Positions 26,317 through 35,404 of a stretch of 64,000 nt of DNA are shown in pieces. Numbering within the stretch: position 1 is the stretch's first letter; every line of letters starts with the position of its first letter. A program made the position numbers and the translations under genes. Source of the DNA: CAZPQM01 sp964588995 (GTDB taxonomy: Bacteria; Pseudomonadota; Alphaproteobacteria; Rickettsiales; UBA8987); the NCBI GenBank assembly GCA_964588995.1, contig CAZPQM010000003.1, positions 1-64,000 of the forward strand, written 5' to 3'. The notes below the pieces were generated by a model. The model had not been told where the DNA came from. It searched no databases and saw only the letters and a program-made list of their open reading frames with translations.

Positions 26317-27462
26317 CTACCCTCCTTCCTGAATATATTTTGGATACCAGTGATCGCGGCTGCTCCCCATTGGTGGGCGCTCCAGCTGTTTGAGCTTGAT
26401 CCCTCGCGTTTCCAGATTTTGCGGTAGGTTGCGTGCAGGTTGACTGGGTGTCACCGTAACCTCACTTGGCGGAATCGCGGAAGGAGGCGGGTAATTAGGC
26501 CGGGGGGCACTGGTTATTACGGGGGGCGGCCGATTGCCTGTGGCGGAAGGGGGTGGATTATTGTTAAACGCACGATTAGCTGCGCCGGGCGGTGGCGGCA
26601 CAGGTGCTGGTAGCGGCATCACGCCGCGATTCCCCGTCGGTGCTGCTGAATTAGGGCGGCCCCTGAGCGATCCGGGCGGCGGCGGAGCTACTACCATGGC
26701 CGGACCTCTGTCAGACGCGGTTGCAACGCCTCCCGCCGTATCTTCAGCGATGTTGCGCTGGTTATTCATCCAGTTAGCATTTGGGACCAAAGGCGTCAGA
26801 GGCACAATAGCGGGTGGAGGAGCCGAGCGTCTGGTTGGCGGCGGGGCGAGCTGAGGTGGCGCCGGTGCGGGGGCACGTGCGCCCCGGGGAGGCGGCACAT
26901 TCGGTGGCGTTGAATCCGGGCGCACCGGGCGCATAACGTCCGGCTGTTGCTGCACGCCGCGGTTGGGTCGATGGGCATAAGGCGGGCGCACCGGTTTGCC
27001 ATCCGGGCCAAGAATCGGTTCAATGCGCCGTTCATTGATCATCAACTGCGAATTGACGCCACGAATGCCGGGAATCTGACTTGCCGCCGCTACGGCGCGA
27101 TCGGCGATAACCGGGCTTGGTACTACACCGTAAAGCGTAACCACTCCGTTTTCCACGCGCGGGCTGATCGATAAGACATGCGTTAATTGCCCGCCGAGCA
27201 GGCGGGCTGTGAGCGCCTGCTCGGCGCGCTCATCCCCGCTAGGCAGTTTCGATTCAAAGATGTCCTGTTCTTTGCGCAAGCGGTCTTCATATTTGCGGCG
27301 CTCCTCGCGCTCGACCTTAGCGCGGCGCTTTTCGGCGGTCCGGGTAATTTCCTGATTCGCAATATAGCCGGCACCTACCGCTCCCGCTCCGACAGCCGTC
27401 TCCAGACAGCCGGTTAAGGGAAATAGTAAGGCAAGTGAAAAAACAAGCTCCCGGATTCGCAT
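26317..27462 (-). CDS. BON-domain lipoprotein with Pro-rich C-terminus
   Basis: The 381-residue protein starts with a lipoprotein signal peptide (lipobox LTGC, lipidated Cys19). A glycine-rich stretch (GAGAVGAGYIANQE) and a charged helix come next. One BON-like domain follows (about 85-150: LTHVLSISPRVENGVVTLYGVVPSPVIADRAVAAASQIPGI), related to OsmY/YraP envelope-stability proteins. The remaining 230 residues are Pro/Arg/Asn-rich low complexity (PPPPGSLRGRPNS and similar), probably spanning the periplasm. E. coli DolP-type proteins have two BON domains, and only one is visible here. The gene is complete. Confidence 0.8.
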   Translation of the reverse strand: MRIRELVFSLALLFPLTGCLETAVGAGAVGAGYIANQEITRTAEKRRAKVEREERRKYEDRLRKEQDIFESKLPSGDERAEQALTARLLGGQLTHVLSISPRVENGVVTLYGVVPSPVIADRAVAAASQIPGIRGVNSQLMINERRIEPILGPDGKPVRPPYAHRPNRGVQQQPDVMRPVRPDSTPPNVPPPRGARAPAPAPPQLAPPPTRRSAPPPAIVPLTPLVPNANWMNNQRNIAEDTAGGVATASDRGPAMVVAPPPPGSLRGRPNSAAPTGNRGVMPLPAPVPPPPGAANRAFNNNPPPSATGNRPPPVITSAPRPNYPPPSAIPPSEVTVTPSQPARNLPQNLETRGIKLKQLERPPMGSSRDHWYPKYIQEGG

Positions 27463-27512
27463 GCTACAAGTATAGCAAATCCGCGCTCATTAAGGAATAG
27501 CGAAAGAAAGGC

Positions 27513-27547
27513 AACAATATAGCGGGGAATTTCCCCGCTATATTGTT
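27513..27547 (-). terminator. Long hairpin downstream of the AsmA-like gene
   Basis: A near-perfect 17-bp palindrome (AACAATATAGCGGGGAA and its complement) lies 23 bases past the stop of the gene at 27570-28289. A T-rich stretch follows on the minus strand (TTGTTGCCTTTCTTT). It probably terminates that transcript and could also work on the plus strand. Confidence 0.65.
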
Positions 27548-27569
27548 TTGATTATGAAAACCTGACGAC

Positions 27570-28289
27570 TTATTTCATATCCGCTTCGGTAGCGTCTTCC
27601 AGTGTCGGTTCACCGCCGGCTGGAGCGATTTCGGATAAATTACCTGTCGGCTCTTTGATGGTCTCCAGCTCGGATAAGCTGACAGTCGCGGTTTCCTGCA
27701 TGACCACTTTCAATACATTATTTACCACTTGCGAAGGTGTAGCACCTGCATCGGTTCCTAAATTACTGAGAGTAATCGTAGAAAGTGCGTTCTCCGAGCC
27801 TTGTGTGCCCAGCCGGTCGGAGGTAACGGTCAGAGCGGGGGCATCAAATACAATTTCCTGAACACGCACACGTTTGCTGGCGGTATTGCCTGCAAGGCTG
27901 GCCACTTGGGCGGCACGTTGTTGCAGAATATTAAAGTTGGTGGTGCCATTATCGGCAATTTCCAGATTAATAGCAGGTCTGCTCAGGGTCACCTTGTTGA
28001 CATCAATGACATCACTGAAAAGCGAAAATGTACTGAGGTCAATAACCGCTCTATCGTAGGTCATCGCCGGCTGATCGGAATAGCCTTCAGGATTAGCTAC
28101 CGTCACACCCTTTAAGGTGATTTCGCCGCGTAGTAATGAAACGGAGACATCGTTTAGTGTGATGGGCGCGCCAATCACCTTGGTCGCGATATTCTGTACG
28201 CCGTCTTTCACCTGGCTTCCTGTGTAATAGGCTCCACCGGCAATAACCAGTATAAGAACCACTAAAATTGTTGCTAAAGTTTTCATCAT
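27570..28289 (-). CDS. AsmA-like (DUF748-type) periplasmic protein
   Basis: The 239-residue protein has one N-terminal membrane anchor (TLATILVVLILVIAGGAYY) followed by the beta-rich repeat typical of AsmA/DUF748 proteins: ITLNDVSVSLLRGEITLKGVTVANPEGY, DVNKVTLSRPAINLEI and NFNILQQ. Large relatives bridge inner and outer membranes and move lipids. This short one contains only the N-terminal portion of that fold but looks intact. An acidic tail ends the protein. It stands alone between the transaldolase and the BON lipoprotein on the same strand, with a terminator downstream. Confidence 0.75.
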   Translation of the reverse strand: MMKTLATILVVLILVIAGGAYYTGSQVKDGVQNIATKVIGAPITLNDVSVSLLRGEITLKGVTVANPEGYSDQPAMTYDRAVIDLSTFSLFSDVIDVNKVTLSRPAINLEIADNGTTNFNILQQRAAQVASLAGNTASKRVRVQEIVFDAPALTVTSDRLGTQGSENALSTITLSNLGTDAGATPSQVVNNVLKVVMQETATVSLSELETIKEPTGNLSEIAPAGGEPTLEDATEADMK

Positions 28290-28310
28290 AACTTCTCTCT
28301 TTCAATATAA

Positions 28311-28967
28311 TTAAATGGACTGGCCGGTTTTGGCCCAGTCATCCAAAAAGGCCTGTAAGCCTTTATCGGTAAGCGGGTGTTTCACAATCTGATGCAGCAC
28401 GTTCGGCGGTACCGTGCACACATCTGCTCCGAGTTGCGCCGCTTCCAGAATGTGCGCCGGGTGGCGGATACTTGCGACCAGCACTTGCGTGTTAAGATTC
28501 TGATAATTAGCAAAAATCTGTACAATCTGACCGATCAGATCCATACCGAACTGGCCGATGTCATCCAGCCTGCCGACAAAGGGGCTCACGTAAGTCGCGC
28601 CTGCTTTGGCTGCGAGCAACGCTTGCAACGGCGAGAAGCAAAGCGTCACATTGGTCATAACGTTCTGATCGGCAAAATGACGGCAGGCTTGCAAGCCGTC
28701 AAACGTAAGCGGTAGCTTAATCACCACGTTATCGGCGATTTGGGCTAATTTTTCGCCTTCTTTAATCATCTTGTCCGCTTCCGTCGCCGTTACTTCGGCT
28801 GAAACCGGCATGCCGGGCAATAAATCACAGATTTCTTTGGTCACCTCTTTAATATCACGGCCGGATTTGAGGATGAGCGACGGGTTCGTCGTCACGCCAT
28901 TTACCATGCCGGTCGCTTTAAGCGCTTTAATTTCATCGATTTCTGCGGTATCAACAAAGAATTGCAT
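28311..28967 (-). CDS. tal: Transaldolase / fructose-6-phosphate aldolase family
   Basis: The 218-residue protein is the short type-3B transaldolase family. It has FFVDTAEIDEIK at the start, GVTTNPSLILKSG, the Schiff-base lysine K84 in VVIKLPLT, TNVTLCFSPLQALLAAKAGATYVSPFVGR and VLVASIRHPAHI. These enzymes transfer dihydroxyacetone units in the non-oxidative pentose-phosphate pathway or act as F6P aldolases; sequence alone does not settle which. ATG 28967 is used because the conserved fold begins MQFFVDTA there. It is divergent from priA. Confidence 0.93.
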   Translation of the reverse strand: MQFFVDTAEIDEIKALKATGMVNGVTTNPSLILKSGRDIKEVTKEICDLLPGMPVSAEVTATEADKMIKEGEKLAQIADNVVIKLPLTFDGLQACRHFADQNVMTNVTLCFSPLQALLAAKAGATYVSPFVGRLDDIGQFGMDLIGQIVQIFANYQNLNTQVLVASIRHPAHILEAAQLGADVCTVPPNVLHQIVKHPLTDKGLQAFLDDWAKTGQSI

Positions 28968-29049
28968 AAACGGCCCTTTATACCTGTTGCACATTAGTTA
29001 CAGTAGGGCGGACTATAGCGAAATCAACCGGGTTTGCAAGTTTTTTCCC

Positions 29050-31236
29050 ATGTCAGCCACATCCCCTCAGATCGTAAAAGTCCTGTTACCTCGGGCATTT
29101 GACCGTCCATTTGACTATAAATTAAAAGATGATCAGCAGGTGCGGCCGGGTCAATATGTTCACGTGCCACTTGGCAGTAAGAGCCTGTGGGGGGTGGTGT
29201 GGAGTACGGATGATGAGGCGGGGGTTGATGTTAAAAAGCTTAAATATATCAATGAGGTAAGTACCCAACCCCCGATGCCCGATTCCATGATGCACTTTAT
29301 TGAATGGGTTGCAGACTACACGATGAGCCCACGCGGTAATGTGCTTGCCATGACCATGCCGGTAAAGGAAGCGTTCGAGCCTGAAAAGCCGATAATTTAC
29401 TATAGCTTAGCAGCCCATCATGACATGAAAGTGACCCCTAAGCGGGAGCGAATCATCACCTGTCTTCAGGAGAATGGGGCACTACCGATCCATGACCTGA
29501 TGGAAATTGCCGGTGTGAGCCGCGAGGTAGTTCGCGCCTTTGCCGAGGCCGGTGGGTTGCAGACGGAAGCGGTTGTTCCCTCACATCATCCGGGTACATT
29601 CACCCTCCCATCCGGGCAATATGCTACCCTCACCCCGGCCCAGCGCGCAGCGGCAGATACGTTAAACACAAGGCTGGATGAGGGTTTCAGTGTCACCTTG
29701 CTTGATGGGGTGACGGGTTCGGGCAAAACCGAAGTCTATTTTGACGCAATAGGTGGGCGCCTCCGGCAAGACAGGCAAGTGCTCGTGCTGCTGCCGGAGA
29801 TTGTCCTGACCAACCAGTTTGTGACACGCTTTTCCGATGCGTTTGGCTTTGCTCCCACCGTCTGGCATTCCGGACTGACGCACGCGCAGCGTCGCAATAA
29901 CTGGCGGGCGGTTGCTTCCGGAGAAGCACGGTTGGTGGTGGGCGCGCGTTCGGCATTATTTTTACCCTACAAGGAGCTAGGATTAATGATTGTCGATGAG
30001 GAGCACGAGACGTCCTACAAGCAGGAGGATGGGGTACTGTACCACGCGCGGGATATGGCGGTGGTACGGGGGCAGGTGGAACGCTGTCCGGTAGTCCTCG
30101 TCTCGGCAAGCCCATCGGTCGAAACGATGGTGAATGTGCGTTCAGGTAAATATGAGGTAGTGCATTTACGTGAGCGGTTTGGTGAGGCCACCCTGCCGGG
30201 GGTTGAGTTGATCGACATGCGGGAGCAGCGTCTGGATGCAGCCCATTTCATTTCCGAATATGCGAAGCAGGAAACTGCTCACGCACTCGCGCGTGAGGAG
30301 CAGGTCCTTTATTATCTTAACCGTCGTGGGTTTGCTCCACTGACCTTGTGTCGCCGCTGTGGCTATCGCTTTGAGAGCCCAGAAGCCAGTAGCTGGATGG
30401 TGCTGCACACCCCCCGAAATGGGCCGCCCTTTCTGATGTGCCACCATAGTGGGTTTACCATGCCGCTACCCCCCACCTGTCCGGAATGCGGCGCCGAAGA
30501 CAGCTTCGCCGCCTGCGGTCCGGGGGTTGAGCGGTTAGAAAAAGAATTATGGGAACTGTTCCCCGATAGCCGCATTGCGGTCATGGCGAGTGATGCGTTT
30601 ACCACCCCGCACCAGGCCGATGAGATGGTACAAGAGATCGCTTCCGGTGAGGTGGATATTATTGTCGGTACACAAATGGTAGCCAAAGGGCATAATTTTC
30701 CCAATTTGACCCGAGTGGTGATTGTGGATGCGGATATGGGGCTCGAGGGGGGTGATTTACGCGCTTCGGAACGCACCTTTCAGTTGCTGCATCAGGTGGG
30801 CGGGCGTGCCGGACGGGCGAGCTTACGCGGTAAAGTGCTGGTGCAGACCTTCCAGCCCAGCCACGCAGTAATGCAGGCCTTAGTGCGCGATGACCGTGAA
30901 GCCTTTATTGAGTCAGAGATAGTGCGGCGAGAAATGGCTAATCTGCCGCCCTTCAGCCGCTTAGCGGCGCTGATCCTGTCTTCGCGTGAAGAGCGGACTG
31001 TGTCTGATCTCGCCCGCCAGCTTGCGCGGCAGGCCCCGTCTTCCACTAATGTCGACGTGCTTGGCCCGGCCCCGGCGCCGATTTACCGCCTTCGAGGTGA
31101 ATACCGCCAACGCCTGCTTATCATCAGTCCGAAAAATTTCCCGGTGCAAAAATATATCCGTCAGTGGCTTGATGCAGCTCGGCTACCACGCTCGGTCAAG
31201 TGCAAAATCGATATTGATCCGCAGAGTTTTATGTAA
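29050..31236 (+). CDS. priA: Primosomal replication-restart helicase PriA
   Basis: PriA reloads the replisome at stalled forks. The 728 residues include the N-terminal 3'-DNA-binding domain (VLLPRAFDRPFDYKL), Walker A (DGVTGSGKTEVYFDAI), DEEH, the QMVAKGHNFPNLTRVVIVDAD motif and QVGGRAGRA. The Zn region is unusual. CRRC (about 434-437) and CPEC (about 477-480), which form one site in E. coli PriA, are kept. The cysteines of the second site are largely lost: ESPEAS replaces CPNCS and CHHS replaces CHHC. ATG 29050 matches the family start. It is complete and transcribed divergently from the transaldolase gene. Confidence 0.95.
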   Translation: MSATSPQIVKVLLPRAFDRPFDYKLKDDQQVRPGQYVHVPLGSKSLWGVVWSTDDEAGVDVKKLKYINEVSTQPPMPDSMMHFIEWVADYTMSPRGNVLAMTMPVKEAFEPEKPIIYYSLAAHHDMKVTPKRERIITCLQENGALPIHDLMEIAGVSREVVRAFAEAGGLQTEAVVPSHHPGTFTLPSGQYATLTPAQRAAADTLNTRLDEGFSVTLLDGVTGSGKTEVYFDAIGGRLRQDRQVLVLLPEIVLTNQFVTRFSDAFGFAPTVWHSGLTHAQRRNNWRAVASGEARLVVGARSALFLPYKELGLMIVDEEHETSYKQEDGVLYHARDMAVVRGQVERCPVVLVSASPSVETMVNVRSGKYEVVHLRERFGEATLPGVELIDMREQRLDAAHFISEYAKQETAHALAREEQVLYYLNRRGFAPLTLCRRCGYRFESPEASSWMVLHTPRNGPPFLMCHHSGFTMPLPPTCPECGAEDSFAACGPGVERLEKELWELFPDSRIAVMASDAFTTPHQADEMVQEIASGEVDIIVGTQMVAKGHNFPNLTRVVIVDADMGLEGGDLRASERTFQLLHQVGGRAGRASLRGKVLVQTFQPSHAVMQALVRDDREAFIESEIVRREMANLPPFSRLAALILSSREERTVSDLARQLARQAPSSTNVDVLGPAPAPIYRLRGEYRQRLLIISPKNFPVQKYIRQWLDAARLPRSVKCKIDIDPQSFM

Positions 31237-31276
31237 CAGGGTGGATAGAAGGTTTAAAAAGTTGTTAAATCTTATT

Positions 31277-32861
31277 ATGAAAAATGTGATGCTTGATCAA
31301 TATTACGATGAAATAAAATCAGCATATCAGAAATTGCATGATGCTGCTTTTATCGAATCTAAAAGCCCTATGCTGAAATATCAATTTTTTGAAAACAACG
31401 AAAATCCAAGAAATATAATGTTTCACGCAACAACACACAGTGAAGCTGGAAACTTTTCGTTTAAAGATCGTGGTGCGGCTTATGCTATGACAAAGGCGCA
31501 GGCAAAAGATGCTTCAACTCAAATTGTTGCGGCAAGTGCTGGCAATCACTCACAAGGCGTTGCAGCTGCAGCAAATAAACTGGGCATGGACGCCACTATT
31601 ATGATGCCTGAGACGACTCCCATCAACAAAGTAGCAGCAACATTACGGCTGGGTGGTGCACAAATTCCCTATGAGCAAATAGAGACCGGAGAGATTACTA
31701 GCTCGGCGGACTTAATTGCCTATTATGATGAGCACAAGGAGGAGCTGGGAAAGGTAAGAGTAAAGATAGATGGCTTTAAAATTTTTGATGAGGCGCTTCA
31801 GGCCGCATTATCCTTTACGGAAGAGAAAGGTGCTTTATTTATTCCTCCTTAGACACTGTTAGCTAATTCTGAAGTATTTTGCCATGAGACTGATGTTGTT
31901 AAAGAACAAGGAAAATATCGCCGGGAATAGTGGGCTTATTTCCAAGAGATTTTTCGCCGTTATTTGGCAACATCAGCCATGGTTCTGCTAATTGCAGCCT
32001 AAATCGCTGCTCGCAGCGTTAAAGCGCTTGCCAATAGAACCACTATTAACTGCACGCTTTGTCTTGCGAATCAACGATTTAGGCTAGCAACAAAATATTT
32101 CAGAATTAGCTAACAGTGTCAATGACCACCCAGATATCATTGCCGGTGCGGGTACACATGCTTTTGATATTATTGAAAACCTGGTAAATATGGGAAATAA
32201 CCAGAACATCGACATCCTCGCTCTTATGGAAGAGTACCCAGAGAGTTTTGAAACCAAGGTCAAAGACGCTTTGGCTAGGACTGATATTGGCGATGGTCAG
32301 GGTGTGTACCTTCATATACCCGTAGGTGGGGGTGGGCTTATAGCAGGCGTTTCTATAGTGCTAAAAGAACTAATGCCTCAGTGCAAGATTACGGCGGTTG
32401 AATCTGAACAAGCAAATTCCTTAACAGTATCTCTTGACGCGGGAGAAAAGCGTAAAGTGGATGTGCCAGCAAGATATGAAGATGGTAGTAAATTAGCAGG
32501 CGGCACGGCCGTTTCCGAGGTGGGCGAGATTCCGCTACAAATATTAAAACAGCTTAACATTAATGCGACTACAATCGATAAGCAACAAATGCAGTGGGGA
32601 TCTGCAAAAATGAATTTTGCTATGGAAATGAGATCGGAAATGCCGACCGGAGCGGCTTTGGCTTCTAGTCTAAACCAGAAACTACCGTCAAAATATGAAG
32701 TTTTGTTGGTAACGGGTGAAAACCTAGATCCGGAGGTGGAGCAGCAGCTACGTGATAAAGTTCGGAACGGAGAACTAAAAATCGGCGATAATAGGGAAAC
32801 AAATGATGCTAAAGAAGTGTTTCCTCGTTCTAGAGATTTACTGCAATATCAATCTCTATAG
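31277..32861 (+). pseudogene. Threonine dehydratase, interrupted by a MITE-like element
   Basis: The two halves (31277-31852 and 32121-32861) encode a PLP-dependent threonine/serine dehydratase: the PLP lysine in NFSFKDRGAAYAM, ASAGNHSQGVA (asparagine loop), FIPP at the break, then NDHPDIIAGAGTHAFDII, and the glycine-rich PVGGGGLIAGVSI. After the break the frame shifts from 2 to 0. Removing about 268 bases would rejoin PP-x-NDHP in frame, giving about 438 residues. The element introduces TAG directly after IPP. The gene is visibly more AT-rich than its neighbours, hinting at acquisition by transfer. A C-terminal regulatory-type segment remains. The gene is probably inactive. Confidence 0.85.
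31851..32120. mobile_element. MITE-like element with 30-bp terminal inverted repeats
   Basis: The ends at 31852-31881 and 32091-32120 are inverted copies matching at 29 of 30 positions (GACACTGTTAGCTAATTC...). The 210-bp interior has no gene but contains a further inverted pair (GCCTAAATCG and CGATTTAGGC). The size (about 269 bp), the long TIRs and the interruption of a conserved gene are the signature of a miniature inverted-repeat element mobilised by a transposase elsewhere. No clean target duplication could be identified. A possible second end is at 34-48. Confidence 0.85.
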
Positions 32862-32911
32862 TCGCAACGCTTGCTTGCGGGAAGCAAATTCCTCTGCTAA
32901 TTACAAACGTT

Positions 32912-34441
32912 ATGAAAATCGATGTCGTTAAACAGTTGGAAGAAACGCGGCGTGCGGCGCGCTTAGGGGGTGGGCAGAACCGTATTGATGCGCAGCATGA
33001 GCGCGGCAAGCTAACCGCGCGTGAGCGGATTGAAGTGTTGCTCGATCCGGACAGTTTTGAAGAATATGGCATGTTTGTTCAGCATCGCTACAGCGATTTC
33101 GGTATGGATCAGAAGCGCACGCCGGGCGACGGCGTCGTAACCGGGCATGGCACGATCAACGGGCGGCTGGTCTATGTATATAGTCAGGATTTCACCGTGC
33201 TTGGTGGTTCGATGAGCGAAGCGAATGCCGAGAAAATCTGCAAAATGATGGATATGGCCGTCAAAACCGGTGCGCCAGTGATCGGCCTGAACGATTCCGG
33301 CGGTGCCCGGATTCAGGAAGGGGTCGGCTCGCTTGGCGGTTATGGTGAGATTTTCCAGCGTAATGTCAATGCAAGCGGCGTCATTCCGCAGATTTCCGTG
33401 ATCATGGGGCCATGCGCGGGCGGTGCGGTCTACAGCCCGGCACTGACCGATTTTACGTTTATGGTCAACCAAACCTCGTATATGTTTGTGACCGGCCCGG
33501 ATGTCGTCAAGACCGTTACGCATGAAGAGGTGACACAGGAAGAGCTCGGCGGCGCGGTCACGCATACGCAGAAAACCGGTGTCGCGGACGGGCTGTTTGA
33601 TAATGATATTGATGCGCTGCAGCAGATGCGGCGGCTGATTAATTTCCTGCCACTCTCCAACCGGCAGGAGCCACCGAGTCGTTACACGGAAGACCCGGAA
33701 GACCGTATTGATCGCGAGTTAAATACGCTTGTGCCGGACCACCCCAATAAGCCTTATGACATGATGGAGTTGATAAAACGCGTAGTAGATGAAGGTGATT
33801 TCTTTGAAATCAAGCCGGAATTTGCACGCAATGTCATTATTGGATTAGGCCGGATGCGCGGACAGACGGTTGGATTCGTGGCCAATCAACCGATGGTACT
33901 CGCCGGCTGTCTGGACATTGATGCGAGCGTAAAAGCGGCGCGGTTTATTCGTTTCTGCGATGCGTTTAACATTCCAATTGTTACATTTGTTGATGTGCCG
34001 GGCTTTTTACCTGGGGTTAATCAGGAGCATAGCGGTATTATTCGCCACGGTGCCAAGTTGCTTTATGCTTATGCTGAGGCCACTGTGCCGAAGATTACGG
34101 TCGTGACGCGAAAAGCCTATGGCGGCGCTTATATCGTGATGAATTCCAAACATTTACGCGGGGATATCAACTATGCCTGGGCGAATGCGGAAATCGCGGT
34201 GATGGGCGCAGAGGGGGCGAGTAAAATCCTGTTCCGGGCAAACAGTCCGGAAGAAATCAAGCAGAATGAAGAAGCTTACCGCGCTAAATTCGCCACCCCG
34301 TTTGCAGCTGCGTCCCGTGGTTTTATCGATGATGTGATTCGCCCGCAGAATACGCGGTGGCGCTTGTGCCGGGCGCTCAATTTATTGCATGAAAAGCAGG
34401 TTGAGACACCGTGGAAAAAGCACGATAATCTTCCGTTGTAA
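32912..34441 (+). CDS. pccB: Propionyl-CoA carboxylase, carboxyltransferase (beta) subunit
   Basis: The 509-residue protein carries the crotonase-fold carboxyltransferase halves that move CO2 from biotin to propionyl-CoA. Diagnostic blocks are ERIEVLLDPDSFEEYG, VYSQDFTVLGGSMSE, LNDSGGARIQEGVGSLGGYGEIF, MGPCAGGAVYSPALTDF and KAYGGAYIVMNSKHL. The last includes the acyl-CoA pocket region (DVPGFLPGVNQEHSGIIRHGAKLLYAY). The length matches bacterial PccB. Acetyl-CoA or methylmalonyl-CoA forms of the same fold are alternatives. The biotin-carrying alpha subunit is not in the window. It is free-standing, 50 bases after the broken dehydratase gene. Confidence 0.94.
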   Translation: MKIDVVKQLEETRRAARLGGGQNRIDAQHERGKLTARERIEVLLDPDSFEEYGMFVQHRYSDFGMDQKRTPGDGVVTGHGTINGRLVYVYSQDFTVLGGSMSEANAEKICKMMDMAVKTGAPVIGLNDSGGARIQEGVGSLGGYGEIFQRNVNASGVIPQISVIMGPCAGGAVYSPALTDFTFMVNQTSYMFVTGPDVVKTVTHEEVTQEELGGAVTHTQKTGVADGLFDNDIDALQQMRRLINFLPLSNRQEPPSRYTEDPEDRIDRELNTLVPDHPNKPYDMMELIKRVVDEGDFFEIKPEFARNVIIGLGRMRGQTVGFVANQPMVLAGCLDIDASVKAARFIRFCDAFNIPIVTFVDVPGFLPGVNQEHSGIIRHGAKLLYAYAEATVPKITVVTRKAYGGAYIVMNSKHLRGDINYAWANAEIAVMGAEGASKILFRANSPEEIKQNEEAYRAKFATPFAAASRGFIDDVIRPQNTRWRLCRALNLLHEKQVETPWKKHDNLPL

Positions 34442-34447
34442 CCTCAA

Positions 34448-34705
34448 TTAACTTTCGCCGGGATAGGCTTCATGGGGACGACGGATGCCGAGCTGTGCAC
34501 GGATGCGACGTTCGATGCCATAGCGTCGATCTTTGCCGTTGCGGCGGTCAAACCCGGAACGGCGGTTGAATACGAGCATCCAGCGGCCACTTTGTAAGCG
34601 CCGGTCCATGCCGTTACGGCGATCGGTACCGCTGCGCCGTTCTACGTGGTCGCGGCGATTAAAGCCTATGTTCTGTCCGTTATCCATGAGTAATTCCATA
34701 CTCAT
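34448..34705 (-). CDS. Small Arg-rich DRR-repeat protein, unknown
   Basis: The 85-residue protein is built of short Arg-rich repeats: RRSGTDRRNGMDRRLQSG and RRSGFDRRNGKDRRYGIERR. The spacing of RR pairs every 7-8 residues suggests a regular arrangement that could bind acidic partners such as nucleic acid (inference). The N-terminal ATG at 34705 or the in-frame one at 34687 could be the start. It lies between pccB (convergent) and pdxH (same strand, 75 bases upstream). Its function is not known, but similar short DRR-containing proteins occur in other proteobacteria. Confidence 0.6.
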   Translation of the reverse strand: MSMELLMDNGQNIGFNRRDHVERRSGTDRRNGMDRRLQSGRWMLVFNRRSGFDRRNGKDRRYGIERRIRAQLGIRRPHEAYPGES

Positions 34706-34780
34706 ATTATAGCTTAATTTTATGACAAATTTAAGACAATTTTAACTATAGGAGTAGTAGGCTGAAATGAGTGGTCTTCT

Positions 34781-35398
34781 TTACGGATATAAATACTGAC
34801 TGCTCCACGACGTATCATTCTCATTTTTCCTTGTAAATTCAATACGTTCATGGAGACGGAATTCGCGCTGGTGCCAAAATTCGATCCGATGCGGGATAAC
34901 CCGCCAACCGCCCCAATGGTCCGGGCGTGGCACTTTTTTTGTCCCAAATTTGGCCGTATAGGCGGCGACATCCTTCAATAACTGCTTCGTACCACCGGCG
35001 AGCGGCGTCGATTGTTTAGAGGCCCAGGCGCCGATGCGGCTCGTGCGTGGGCGGGAGTCAAAATAGGCGTCCGATTCTTCGGCGGCGACTTTTTCGACCT
35101 TTCCCTCAATCCGTATCTGCTTATCCAGTTCACGCCAGTAGAAGTTCAATGCCGCGTAGGGATTGGCGTCCAGCTCCAGGCTCTTTCGCCCGGTATAGTT
35201 GGTATAAAATACGAAACCCTGCTGGTCAAATTCCTTTAATAATACGATGCGTGATGACGGGCGGCCCTCTTTATTGGCGGTGGAAACACACATTGCGTTC
35301 GGGTCCTTATCGATCGCCGCTTTTGCTTCGTCAAACCAGAGCGCAAAGGCTTCAAACGGATCATCATCGGGTTGGGGGAGGGGATGAAGGTTGCTCAT
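34781..35398 (-). CDS. pdxH: Pyridoxamine 5'-phosphate oxidase
   Basis: PdxH is the FMN enzyme that makes pyridoxal 5'-phosphate, the cofactor of aminotransferases and dehydratases. The 205 residues contain the FMN-binding block SSRIVLLKEFDQQGFVFYTNYTGRKSLELDANPYAALNFYW, the substrate-site RTSRIGAWASKQS, and the C-terminal signature RIEFWHQREFRLHERIEFTR...LYP. The length is normal. It is the first of two same-strand genes, followed 75 bases downstream by the DRR-repeat protein; the asparaginase-like gene stops 6 bases upstream of its start, suggesting a shared transcript. Confidence 0.95.
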   Translation of the reverse strand: MSNLHPLPQPDDDPFEAFALWFDEAKAAIDKDPNAMCVSTANKEGRPSSRIVLLKEFDQQGFVFYTNYTGRKSLELDANPYAALNFYWRELDKQIRIEGKVEKVAAEESDAYFDSRPRTSRIGAWASKQSTPLAGGTKQLLKDVAAYTAKFGTKKVPRPDHWGGWRVIPHRIEFWHQREFRLHERIEFTRKNENDTSWSSQYLYP

Positions 35399-35404
35399 AC
35401 GGGT

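Noticed and set aside
31277..32861. Two independent genes instead of one broken dehydratase
   Set aside because: The two products align as N- and C-terminal parts of one family, and the inverted-repeat element lies exactly between them.
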